Positions 57,296 through 64,000 of a DNA stretch of 64,000 bases are shown in pieces. Below the pieces are notes generated by a model. It searched no databases and was not told where the DNA came from. It saw only the letters and a list, made by a program, of their open reading frames with translations. Within the stretch, counting starts at the first letter, position 1. The number at the start of each line of letters is the position of its first letter. The translations under genes and the position numbers were made by a program. The stretch comes from Rubrivivax sp. GTDB taxonomy: Bacteria > Pseudomonadota > Gammaproteobacteria > Burkholderiales > Burkholderiaceae_C. The stretch is taken from the NCBI GenBank assembly GCA_016789955.1, contig JAEUPB010000037.1:1-64000 (forward strand), given 5' to 3'.

Positions 57296-57996
57296 GACGC
57301 CACCTTCGCATCGAACAGGTAGCCCTCGCCGCGCACGGTGCGGATCAGCCGCGGCTCCTTCGGCGAGTCGCCCAGCTTGCTGCGCAGGCGCGACACGGCC
57401 AGGTCGATGCTGCGGTCGTTCACCTCCACGCCCGGCGCGCGCGTCAGCTCCAGCAGCGCGTCGCGCGTCAGCACGCGGCCGGCGCGCTCGATGAAGGCCG
57501 CCAGCAGCCGGTACTCGGCGTTGGAGAGCGCCATCTGCACCTCGTCGGGCGAGGTCAGCGTGCGCAGCACGCGGTCGAAGCGCCAGCCGTCGAACAACGC
57601 GATGCGGCCCGGCTCGGCACCGCGCTCGCGCGCCTTCGTCGCGCGGCGCACGATGGCCTGGATGCGCGCCACCAGCTCGCGCGGCTCGAAGGGCTTGGGC
57701 AGGTAGTCGTCGGCGCCGATCTCCAGGCCGACCACGCGGCTCACCGGGTCGCCCCGCGCGGTGAGCATGATCACCGGCACCCCGTGCTGGTGCTGCACCC
57801 AGCGCGTGAGCGACAGCCCGTCCTCGCCGGGCAGCATCAGGTCCATCACGATCACGTCGAAGCGCGGGCCGTCCATCTCGCGCCGCATCGCGCGGCCGTC
57901 GGGGGCGGTGACCACCTGCAGCCCGAAGCCCGACAGGTAGCGCTGCAGCGATTCGCGGATCTCGGCGTCGTCGTCGACGACCAGGCAACGTGTCAT
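57292..57996 (-). CDS. OmpR-family response regulator
   Basis: A 234-residue regulator. The receiver domain (about 1-120) has acidic LVVDDDAE, phosphorylated Asp in VIVMDLMLPGEDG, Thr in MLTARGD and Lys in PKPFEP. The OmpR winged helix (about 130-230) includes VNDRSIDLAVSRLRSKLGD and IRTVRGEGYLF. ATG 57996 is used; a GTG at 58005 would add three residues. It is translated just before its partner kinase. Target genes are unknown. Confidence 0.93.
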   Translation of the reverse strand: MTRCLVVDDDAEIRESLQRYLSGFGLQVVTAPDGRAMRREMDGPRFDVIVMDLMLPGEDGLSLTRWVQHQHGVPVIMLTARGDPVSRVVGLEIGADDYLPKPFEPRELVARIQAIVRRATKARERGAEPGRIALFDGWRFDRVLRTLTSPDEVQMALSNAEYRLLAAFIERAGRVLTRDALLELTRAPGVEVNDRSIDLAVSRLRSKLGDSPKEPRLIRTVRGEGYLFDAKVAS

Positions 57997-58042
57997 GTCA
58001 CGCACATTACCGCAACGGGCGCGCCGCCGGCTTCGGGCAGCA

Positions 58043-59011
58043 TCAGGCGGCGATCCCCACCTGCAGCCGCGCGGTGTATCCGCTGGTCGAGTCGCCGGTG
58101 ACGGTCGCCATCTGCAGCGTGACGCCGTCGGAGAACACGTTGTCGCTGGTCAACGAGATGTTGCGGAAGTTGGCGATGCTCGCCGTGTAGCCGCTGGCGC
58201 TGTTGTAGACCGTGCTGCAGATGTCGGCCGGCAGCGCGAGCTGCGAGGTCTTCAGCCGGTTGCTGAACTGCGTGGCGGTGGTGGTGCTGCGGTAGATCTC
58301 GAAGTGGATGTGCGGCCAGCGCCCGCTGTAGCAGCCGGGGAACACGGTGACGAAGGTCGCCGTGCCGTCACTGCCGGTGGCCTGCACGCCGCGCAGGTAG
58401 TTCTCCGCGGTGACGCCGCTCGAGTACATCGAGTAGCGGCCTTCGCGGTCGCAGTGCCAGATGTAGATGGCGTAGCCCGACAGGTCGGCGCACGCGGCGC
58501 CGGTGTTCACGAGGTCGAGCACCACGGTGAGCGGCACGCCCTGCGCCGTGCCGGTGGCGCCGGCGATGCTCGAGCGGATGTCGCTGCGCACGATGCCGCT
58601 GAGCGTCAGCGCGTTGGCGACGCCGCTGCCGTTGCTGTTGGAACCGTCGCCCGGATAGGGGCCGTTGGTCTCTTCGGGGATCACCGAGCAGGTGGTGGTT
58701 CCCGTGCCTGTCGTGGTCGTGCCGCTTCCGGTCGTGGTCGTGCCTGTGCCTGTCGTCGTGCCGGTCGTCGTGGTGGTGCCGGTGGTGGTGGTCGTGCTGC
58801 TCGTGTCGGAGCTGTCACCGCCACCGCCGCAGCCGGACAGCCCGAAGCCGGTCAGGCCCAGCGCGCCGGCGCCGGCCAGCCAGCGCAAAGCGCCGCGGCG
58901 CTGCACCTGCTGCTGCAGCCGCTGCAGGTCGTGCGCGAGGCCGTGGTCATGGTCGTGCACGAAGGGTTGCGCCGTGCCGGCGAGGTGGGGTCTGGAGGGT
59001 TGGCTCTTCAT
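58043..59011 (-). CDS. Exported intradiol-dioxygenase-fold protein with Thr-rich linker
   Basis: A 322-residue protein. The N-terminus has RRGALRWLAGAGALGLTG and Cys61 (SGC), a Tat-like lipoprotein signal preceded by about 35 hydrophilic residues. Residues 71-107 are almost only Thr and Gly. The rest is an intradiol ring-cleavage fold: NGPYPGDG, IWHCDREGRYSMY (Tyr193), Tyr228, and His234/His236 in RWPHIHFEIY, the expected Fe(III) ligands. It may cleave catechols outside the cytoplasm. ATG 59011 or 59020. Confidence 0.83.
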   Translation of the reverse strand: MKSQPSRPHLAGTAQPFVHDHDHGLAHDLQRLQQQVQRRGALRWLAGAGALGLTGFGLSGCGGGGDSSDTSSTTTTTGTTTTTGTTTGTGTTTTGSGTTTTGTGTTTCSVIPEETNGPYPGDGSNSNGSGVANALTLSGIVRSDIRSSIAGATGTAQGVPLTVVLDLVNTGAACADLSGYAIYIWHCDREGRYSMYSSGVTAENYLRGVQATGSDGTATFVTVFPGCYSGRWPHIHFEIYRSTTTATQFSNRLKTSQLALPADICSTVYNSASGYTASIANFRNISLTSDNVFSDGVTLQMATVTGDSTSGYTARLQVGIAA

Positions 59012-59075
59012 CGGCGCCATTGCACCGCGCCGGCTTGTCGGCGATGTGCCCGGTGTGTGTCGGCGCCGACACGAA

Positions 59076-59579
59076 TCACGTGCCGCCGGGCCAGCGGCGC
59101 AGCACGCGGTAGTGCGGTCCGTCGCGCATCGCCAGCGCATGGCCCACGCTGGTCCAGGCGATCGGTGCCGGCTCGGTTGCGAAGGCACGGGCCGCGCCGG
59201 CCCGGCGCGCCAGCGTCACGTGCGGGCGATACGGTCGCGCCTCCACCGGCAGCCCGCGGGCCCGCAGGCCGGTGCCGATCGCCGCATGCAGCGCCGCGAG
59301 CGCCGTCGGCACCTCATGCGCCACGGCCACGCGCAGGCCTTGCTTCCACGTGTCCAGCGCCGACAGCGTCAGCGAGATCGGCGGCGAGGGCCTGTCGGCG
59401 GCGGCCAGCACGTCGGGCAGCCGGGCTTCGTCGAGGGCGCCCAGGAAGTGCAGCGTCAGGTGCAGGTCGCACGCCGGGGTCAGCCGCGCGGGCGGCGAGG
59501 AGATCGCCGCCTGCCACGCCTGCAGCGCCTGGCACGTGGCGGCATCGGGCCACAGCGCGAGGAACAGGCGGCCGGTCAT
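59076..59579 (-). CDS. thpR: RNA 2',3'-cyclic phosphodiesterase (ThpR)
   Basis: A 167-residue 2H phosphoesterase. The two HxT motifs are HLTLHFLG and HVTLARRAG. It starts MTGRLFLALWPD, typical of ThpR (2'-5' RNA ligase). The enzyme opens cyclic phosphates on RNA, or seals tRNA halves in vitro. It stands alone between the dioxygenase-like gene and a divergent hydrolase gene. Confidence 0.9.
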   Translation of the reverse strand: MTGRLFLALWPDAATCQALQAWQAAISSPPARLTPACDLHLTLHFLGALDEARLPDVLAAADRPSPPISLTLSALDTWKQGLRVAVAHEVPTALAALHAAIGTGLRARGLPVEARPYRPHVTLARRAGAARAFATEPAPIAWTSVGHALAMRDGPHYRVLRRWPGGT

Positions 59580-59665
59580 CCTCGAATTCGACCACGCCGG
59601 CGATTTCGACCGCGCCCTCCAGGCCGGGAGCCGCCACACGGTGCCGTGTCCACTACGATGGACAC

Positions 59666-60493
59666 ATGTCCGAGACCCCCACCACGCCGCAGCGCCACCC
59701 GCACGAGGGCCCGCCGCACTTGATGCACCAGCTCTTCGAGTGGCGGGCGCTGGCGGAGGCCGCGCTGCTGCCTTGGTCGCTGCCGCTGCTGATGAACTGC
59801 CCGATGGGTGACGGCCACCCGGTGCTGCTGCTGCCGGGCTTCATGGGCGACGAAGGCTCGCTGGTGGGCCTGAAGACCTTCCTCGCCAACCGCGGCTACG
59901 CGGTGCAGAGCTGGGGCTTCGGGCGCAACGTCGGCTTCCGCTCGCGGCATGCCGAGGCCGTGGAGCAGAAGATCCGCTACCTGCACCACGAGAGCGGCCG
60001 CAAGGTGAGCCTGGTCGGCTGGAGCCTGGGCGGCGTGTTCGCGCTGTACGGCGCACACCAGGCGCCCGAGTGCGTGCGCAACGTCATCACGCTGGGCAGC
60101 CCGGTGAGCGTCAGCGCCGAAGGCAGCCAGAGCCCGCCGATCGTGCGCGCGCTGTACCGCCTGATCGCGCACCCGATGGGCCCCAGCGCCCACGCGATGC
60201 AGCCGCGTGCCAAGAAGGTCCGCGAGCGCCACCCGCTGCCGGTGCCGATGAGCTGCCTCTACTCGCTCTCCGACGGCGTGGTGCCGCCGCAGGAGGCCAC
60301 CATCGAAGGCAGCGCCGGTCTGCACGAGAACATCCGCGTGCCGGGCAGCCACACCGGGCTGGGCTTCAACGCGCTGGTGCTGGCGGTGGTGGCCGATCGC
60401 CTGGCGCAGCCCGAAGGACAGTGGCACCCCTACGAGCCCAGCGGGCTGCTGGGCACCCTCCACGGCTGGCTGGCGCCGCAGGCGCCAGCCTGA
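59666..60493 (+). CDS. Alpha/beta-hydrolase (lipase-like)
   Basis: A 275-residue hydrolase with LLLPGFMGDEGSL as the oxyanion region, nucleophile Ser in LVGWSLGGVFALYG, a catalytic Asp candidate in YSLSDGVVPP and His in VPGSHTGLGFN. No signal peptide; a hydrophobic segment lies near residues 27-45 (ALAEAALLPWSLPLLMN). It resembles cytoplasmic or membrane-associated esterases of Burkholderiales; substrate unknown. Confidence 0.83.
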   Translation: MSETPTTPQRHPHEGPPHLMHQLFEWRALAEAALLPWSLPLLMNCPMGDGHPVLLLPGFMGDEGSLVGLKTFLANRGYAVQSWGFGRNVGFRSRHAEAVEQKIRYLHHESGRKVSLVGWSLGGVFALYGAHQAPECVRNVITLGSPVSVSAEGSQSPPIVRALYRLIAHPMGPSAHAMQPRAKKVRERHPLPVPMSCLYSLSDGVVPPQEATIEGSAGLHENIRVPGSHTGLGFNALVLAVVADRLAQPEGQWHPYEPSGLLGTLHGWLAPQAPA

Positions 60494-60500
60494 CGACCGG

Positions 60501-61214
60501 TCAACTGCCGCGGCCCGGCGGCTGCTGCGCGGCCGCGGCGTTCCAGTACAGCCGGTAGTACGCGGCGTCGAGCGCATAGCGCTTCATGTGCTTGGCCACC
60601 GCGCCGGTGTGCGCGTGCAGCGGGATACCGGTGGCCTTCAGGCGACGGAAGAACTGGATGTCCTCGCTGGCATAGGCATCGCCGGCCGCCTCGATCTCGC
60701 CGAACAGCGACTGCCCCGGGTGCCGCTGGCGCATCGGCGCCACGACCGAGCGGTGCATCAGCAGAAGCCCGAAGCCGGCCGCATCGACACGGATCAGCGC
60801 GTTCTCGGGCAGCGGATGGCGATACGCGTAGCGGCCGTCGGTCTCGTCGAACAGCGCGGGCATCGGCATCATGGCCGAGCCCTCGTTCTCCTTCGAGATG
60901 AAGTAGGTGCCGCTGACCACCGGCCGCTCGGTGGCATCGGCGGCCTGCCAGAGCTTCTGCAGCACGTCGAGCGTCAGCACGACGTCGCTGTCCACCCACA
61001 GCAGCCAGTCGGTGCGCACGTCGTCGGCCCACAGGTCCAGCAAGGCCTGGCGCTGGCGCGCGATCTGGTGTCCCTGCACGCGGATCGCGCGCGCCACCGG
61101 CAAGCCCGCCGCAGGCGCGGCGAGGATCGTGTAGACGAGGCCTTCGGTGAACTTGCCGTCGGTGGTGCCGTCGTCGCACCAGCCGATGGCCAGGGTCTCG
61201 CGGGAGTCGTGCAT
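60501..61214 (-). CDS. GT-A-like glycosyltransferase family protein
   Basis: A 237-residue cytoplasmic protein with a DxD-type metal motif in LLWVDSDVVLTLDVL, a hallmark of nucleotide-sugar-binding GT-A folds. RQRQALLDLW precedes it, and SEDIQFFRRL and KHMKRYALDAAYYRLYW follow. It is a small member that looks like Anp1/phage-type transferases. Sugar donor and acceptor are unknown. Its stop is 7 bases after the convergent hydrolase stop. Confidence 0.7.
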   Translation of the reverse strand: MHDSRETLAIGWCDDGTTDGKFTEGLVYTILAAPAAGLPVARAIRVQGHQIARQRQALLDLWADDVRTDWLLWVDSDVVLTLDVLQKLWQAADATERPVVSGTYFISKENEGSAMMPMPALFDETDGRYAYRHPLPENALIRVDAAGFGLLLMHRSVVAPMRQRHPGQSLFGEIEAAGDAYASEDIQFFRRLKATGIPLHAHTGAVAKHMKRYALDAAYYRLYWNAAAAQQPPGRGS

Positions 61215-61231
61215 CGGTGCTTGGGTGCAGG

Positions 61232-61747
61232 TCAAGGCCTGCGAGTGTCGGCCAGGATCGCCCAGCGCTCGTGGTCGCGCCAGCGTCCACGGATCTTCAG
61301 GTAGCGCGGCGAGTAGCCCTCGAGCGTGAACCCGCAGGCGCGGGCCAGCGCTTTCGAGGCCTCGTTGCCCGGCTGGATGTTGGCCTCGAGGCGGTGCAGC
61401 TTCAGCCGTGTCCACGCGTGCCGCACCACGGCGTCCAGGCCTTCGCGCATCAACCCCTGCCGCTCGTGCCCGGCGAAGGCGTACCAGCCCAGGTAGCCGC
61501 TGCGGAAGGCGCCGCGCACGATGTTCGTCAGGTTCACCACGCCCACCAGCGCACCGCCGTCGCGGCGGCAGACGAGGAAGGGCACGTGCGCATCACCGGC
61601 CATGCGCTCGAGGTAGGTGTCGTAGGCAGCGGGCGTGAGCGGAGGCGACACCCACGTGCCGTGCAGCGCACGGCTGCCGGCGGCGGCGGCGAGGAAGGCG
61701 CCGCGGTCGTCGGCCGTCGGGCGGCGGATGTCGATGCGGGTGGGCAC
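61232..61747 (-). CDS. GNAT-family N-acetyltransferase, RimJ/RimL-like
   Basis: A 171-residue GNAT enzyme. IDIRRPTADDRGAFLAAAAG begins the fold, VGVVNLTNIVRGAFRSGYLGW holds the central strands, and HERQGLMREGLDAVV the acetyl-CoA loop; the RLEANIQPGNEASKALARACG segment is typical of RimJ/RimL proteins that acetylate protein N-termini or small amines. The start is a GTG at 61747. The neighbouring glycosyltransferase starts 17 bases after its stop. Confidence 0.88.
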   Translation of the reverse strand: MPTRIDIRRPTADDRGAFLAAAAGSRALHGTWVSPPLTPAAYDTYLERMAGDAHVPFLVCRRDGGALVGVVNLTNIVRGAFRSGYLGWYAFAGHERQGLMREGLDAVVRHAWTRLKLHRLEANIQPGNEASKALARACGFTLEGYSPRYLKIRGRWRDHERWAILADTRRP

Positions 61748-61827
61748 GGGGAAGTGGCGCGGGCTGGTGGCGCGCGGCGGGCGCGGGCCGGCCCCGAGTG
61801 TGCCGCGTCGGCGCCGACAATCGCCGA

Positions 61828-62685
61828 ATGATCGACGCCGACCGACGACGCCACCTGCTCGCCGGCGCAGCTGCGGCCGCGCTCGGCGCGCGCGCGCTGG
61901 CGCAGCCGGCTGCCGACGCCCGCCCACCTGCCGCGCCGCCGCCGCTGCAACCCCGCGAGGTGCTGCAACTCCGCGTGGCCGTGCCCGCCGTGCTGCACGG
62001 CCTGGCCGGCGCCGTGCGCATCGCGCGCATGACGGCCGTGATGCCGCGCCGCTTCGACGCGCGGCGCCATGCGCCGGTGCTGGTGGTGAGTGCCACTTCG
62101 GACCCCGCGCACGCGTCGAGCCGGCGGCTCATGGAGACCTACCAGGCCGCCGCCGCCGAGGCCGGCTGGGTGGCGCTGGCGGCCGACCCCGACGAGCCCG
62201 TCGAGCAACAGGCCGACACGCTGTCGATGCGCTTCGCACTCGTGCGCAGCGCGCTGGCCGCGCTGCGCCCGCGCTGGCCCGGTGGTGCGTCGCCGCCGCT
62301 GGGCTTTGCCGGCTTCTCCGGCGGTGCCAAGTACGCCGGATGGCTGGCGGCGCTGTTCGCGCAGCAGCGCGAGCCGATCGCCGGCCTGTACCTCGCCGGC
62401 ATCAACGAGGAGGTGGTGGCCGACGCGGCGAATCGGCTGCAGGTGCTCGACGACGCCTACCGCGCCGTGCCCGTGCTGCTGCAGGCCGGCCGCGACGATG
62501 CCGTGGCGCCGCCGGAGCGGCACCGCGCCGCGCTGGCAGCGCTCAACGATGCCGGCTTCCGCGCGGTGCGCCTGGAACTCGTCGACGGCCCGCATGCGCC
62601 GGATGCCGCGGCGTTGCCGGAGGCACTCGCGTGGTTCGCGGCGCAATGGCGCGAGCGCCACGGCCGCGCGCTGATCGAGGCGTGA
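61828..62685 (+). CDS. Exported alpha/beta-hydrolase-fold protein
   Basis: A 285-residue protein with a Tat/Sec-type signal (DRRRHLLAGAAAAALGARALAQ, cleavage near ALA-QP). GFAGFSGGAKYAGW provides the nucleophile Ser, AGRDDAVAPPE an Asp and DGPHAPDA a His, so a catalytic triad is present. Similar proteins are annotated as PHB-type or dienelactone-like hydrolases. Substrate unknown. It is convergent with the RibD/DHFR-like gene, 10 bases away. Confidence 0.78.
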   Translation: MIDADRRRHLLAGAAAAALGARALAQPAADARPPAAPPPLQPREVLQLRVAVPAVLHGLAGAVRIARMTAVMPRRFDARRHAPVLVVSATSDPAHASSRRLMETYQAAAAEAGWVALAADPDEPVEQQADTLSMRFALVRSALAALRPRWPGGASPPLGFAGFSGGAKYAGWLAALFAQQREPIAGLYLAGINEEVVADAANRLQVLDDAYRAVPVLLQAGRDDAVAPPERHRAALAALNDAGFRAVRLELVDGPHAPDAAALPEALAWFAAQWRERHGRALIEA

Positions 62686-62695
62686 CCGGCGGCCG

Positions 62696-63262
62696 TCAGT
62701 CGCGGCGCACCGGCTTCGGCACCTCGTAGCGCAGCTCGCCGAACCCCGCGCCGAACTGCTGCACGGCGGTCAGCCTCAGCGGCGGCGACGTGATGCGCCG
62801 CGGCAGCAGCGGGCGGCCGGCACCGAGCGTCACCGAGGCCACCTGCACGATGATCTCGTCGAGCAGGCCGGCGTCGTGGAACTGGCCGACGAGGTCGCCG
62901 CCGCCCACCAGCCACAGGTTGCGCCTGCCGGCCGCCGCGCGCATCGCCGCATGCACCGGCTCCACCGCGCCGCTGACGAAGCGGATGTCGGCGCCGGGCA
63001 CCGCCGGCTGCGGCCGGTGGCTGAAGACCCAGGTCGGCTGCGCATACGGCCACGGGCCCGGCGTCGCCGAGCCCGGCTTCACGACGTGCTCGATCATCCA
63101 GGCGTAGGTCGAGGCCCCCATCGCCAGCGCGCCCACCTGATCGATGAAGCGCGGGTAGCTGGTGTCGTTCACGTCGCCGAGCGGGAACAACCAGTCGAGC
63201 GAGTGGTCCTCGGTGGCGATGAATCCGTCGAGGCTGCTGGCGGTGTAGTACTGCGTCTTCAT
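62696..63262 (-). CDS. RibD C-terminal/dihydrofolate-reductase-fold protein
   Basis: A 188-residue reductase-fold protein with YYTASSLDGFIATEDHSLDW at the N-terminus, TWVFSHRP, and the NADPH-binding WLVGGGDLVGQFHDAGLLDE. It belongs to the YyaP/YwjB-like group whose substrates are not established. A FIATEDHSLDWL loop replaces the folate-binding region. It is on the minus strand with the small genes at the right end. Confidence 0.88.
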   Translation of the reverse strand: MKTQYYTASSLDGFIATEDHSLDWLFPLGDVNDTSYPRFIDQVGALAMGASTYAWMIEHVVKPGSATPGPWPYAQPTWVFSHRPQPAVPGADIRFVSGAVEPVHAAMRAAAGRRNLWLVGGGDLVGQFHDAGLLDEIIVQVASVTLGAGRPLLPRRITSPPLRLTAVQQFGAGFGELRYEVPKPVRRD

Positions 63263-63288
63263 GGGCGGGCGCCGCGTGGGGCCCGCCC

Positions 63289-63516
63289 TTATAGGCGACG
63301 CGCTGCCGCCCTGCAATCGTCGACGTGGCCCTGCGGGTTGCCGGCCTCGACGCCGTTGCCGATCACCGCGGCCTGCGCGTGGCTGGCGAGCACGGCCGCT
63401 GCGACGGCGAGCGCCGCGCCCAGCAACGCGGTGGCGAGGTGGCGCCGGGCGATCACGCCGGCAACGGATCGGCGACCGCGGGTGGCCGCAGACCGGTGGG
63501 ACATCGGGGTGGGCAT
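63289..63516 (-). CDS. Putative small exported protein
   Basis: A 75-residue open frame with basic N-terminus and a hydrophobic segment (HLATALLGAALAVAAAVLAS, cleavage possible near AQA). Only about 25 residues remain after cleavage, with one Cys. It could be a short secreted peptide or a chance frame. ATG 63516 or 63504. Confidence 0.45.
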   Translation of the reverse strand: MPTPMSHRSAATRGRRSVAGVIARRHLATALLGAALAVAAAVLASHAQAAVIGNGVEAGNPQGHVDDCRAAARRL

Positions 63517-63551
63517 GACGGGCCTCTCGGTTCAGGTCGCGGGAACGCGCG

Positions 63552-63773
63552 TCAACGCAGGCCGCCGCCGTCGCCGGGCGCGGGCGAGGCGGCATCCTTC
63601 GATGCCGGCTGGGGAGCCGGAGCGAACAAATGGCGGGCCAGCTCGAAAGGGCTGTCGAAGTCGTGCACCCGGGCTTCCGTGTCCACGAGGCGCGCGTGCC
63701 AGGGCTGGTCGCCGCCGCGCCAGAGGCTCAGCAGCATCACCGAGGGCATCGGGGTGGGGGCGGTGTTGTCCAT
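63552..63773 (-). CDS. Small conserved-looking cytoplasmic protein
   Basis: A 73-residue protein. LLSLWRGGDQPWHARLVDTE and VHDFDSPFELARHLF look like a family of small proteins in which a Trp-rich strand is followed by a 'DF.SP..L...L' helix. No function is known to me. A Pro/Ala/Gly-rich tail follows. ATG 63773 chosen because the fold begins soon after. Confidence 0.6.
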   Translation of the reverse strand: MDNTAPTPMPSVMLLSLWRGGDQPWHARLVDTEARVHDFDSPFELARHLFAPAPQPASKDAASPAPGDGGGLR

Positions 63774-63842
63774 GGATCGAAGCATCCACGGCCGCCGTTG
63801 CGCAGGCGTTGCGTGCGGCCGCGCGCCGGCCCGCAGCAGGGA

Positions 63843-64000
63843 TCAGCCGCCGGGCGGGAAGCGCTGCAGGAAGGCCTGCCGCTCGGCCGGCAGCGCGTCG
63901 AGCGTGTGAGCCAACCCCTGGACCCGCTCGCGCCAGGCCTTGCGGCGCGCCGCAGTCGGCGCCACCTGCACCAGCGCCTGGTGCAGCAGCAATGCCGCCA
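63843..64000 (-). CDS. C-terminal part of an unknown gene cut by the window edge
   Basis: An open frame enters from the right edge and stops at 63843. About 52 residues are visible, including RKAWRERVQGLAHTLDALP and ending RFPPGG. It is Ala/Arg-rich and helical. The start lies outside the window, so the family cannot be named. Confidence 0.5.
   Translation of the reverse strand, partial: AALLLHQALVQVAPTAARRKAWRERVQGLAHTLDALPAERQAFLQRFPPGG

Noticed and set aside
58665-58812. Val/Pro repeat peptide on the plus strand
   Set aside because: It is the reverse complement of the Thr/Gly linker of the intradiol-type protein, whose fold and iron ligands are clear.

Overview
The window is about 70% G+C with dense, short-spaced genes and GC-rich third codon positions. 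Gene content (periplasmic nitrate reductase, TRAP transporter, LolCDE, salicylate 5-hydroxylase-type oxygenase, cyanide-insensitive-type bd oxidase, RecJ) fits a metabolically versatile betaproteobacterium of the order Burkholderiales, probably near Rubrivivax, Leptothrix or Piscinibacter; the genus is inference. I saw no tRNA, rRNA, CRISPR array, insertion sequence or prophage, and no gene-free stretch longer than 300 bases.

Layout. 0.2-8.8 kb: a GcvA-type LysR regulator divergent from a catabolic operon of SDR dehydrogenase, TRAP transporter (DctP, DctQ, DctM), a split transketolase pair and a full-length transketolase. 8.8-14.4 kb: an ODP-type metallo-beta-lactamase protein and a MacA/ABC/NodT tripartite efflux operon. 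14.6-16.7 kb: aldo/keto reductase, VOC protein, glutathione transferase. 16.8-23.2 kb: complete nap cluster, napDAGHBC on the minus strand with napF divergent; the promoter region holds nested inverted repeats and NapC has a Ser in place of the first Cys of heme motif 2. 23.2-28.0 kb: CorA, an orphan solute-binding protein, a phospholipase-D-fold lipoprotein. 27.1-30.2 kb: NahR/NagR-type regulator divergent from nagG, nagH and a Rieske ferredoxin, with no reductase gene here. 30.2-38.1 kb: degenerate multi-rhodanese protein, quinone-reductase-like dehydrogenase, M20 peptidase, another orphan binding protein, NIPSNAP, ArsR, a secreted esterase. 38.1-41.0 kb: GbsR/MarR-type regulator with cydA and cydB behind a strong dyad.

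41.1-46.7 kb is the least explained part: an ECF sigma factor and a membrane Ser/Thr kinase with TPR-like tail, followed on the other strand by three unrecognised genes: a 430-residue protein with a Gly/Ala hydrophobic core, a 146-residue protein with four 20-residue repeats, and a 42-residue peptide. This is the best candidate for an undescribed system, though the functional link rests on position only.

46.7-64.0 kb is more housekeeping-like: recJ with a linked conserved gene, lolC-lolD-lolE, a small coiled-coil protein, N-acetylglucosamine-6-phosphate deacetylase, a PHP phosphatase, an EamA exporter, a two-component system, an exported intradiol-dioxygenase-fold protein with a Thr-rich linker, ThpR, hydrolases, a glycosyltransferase-like protein, a GNAT acetyltransferase, a RibD/DHFR-like reductase and small unknown proteins, ending in a gene cut by the window edge.
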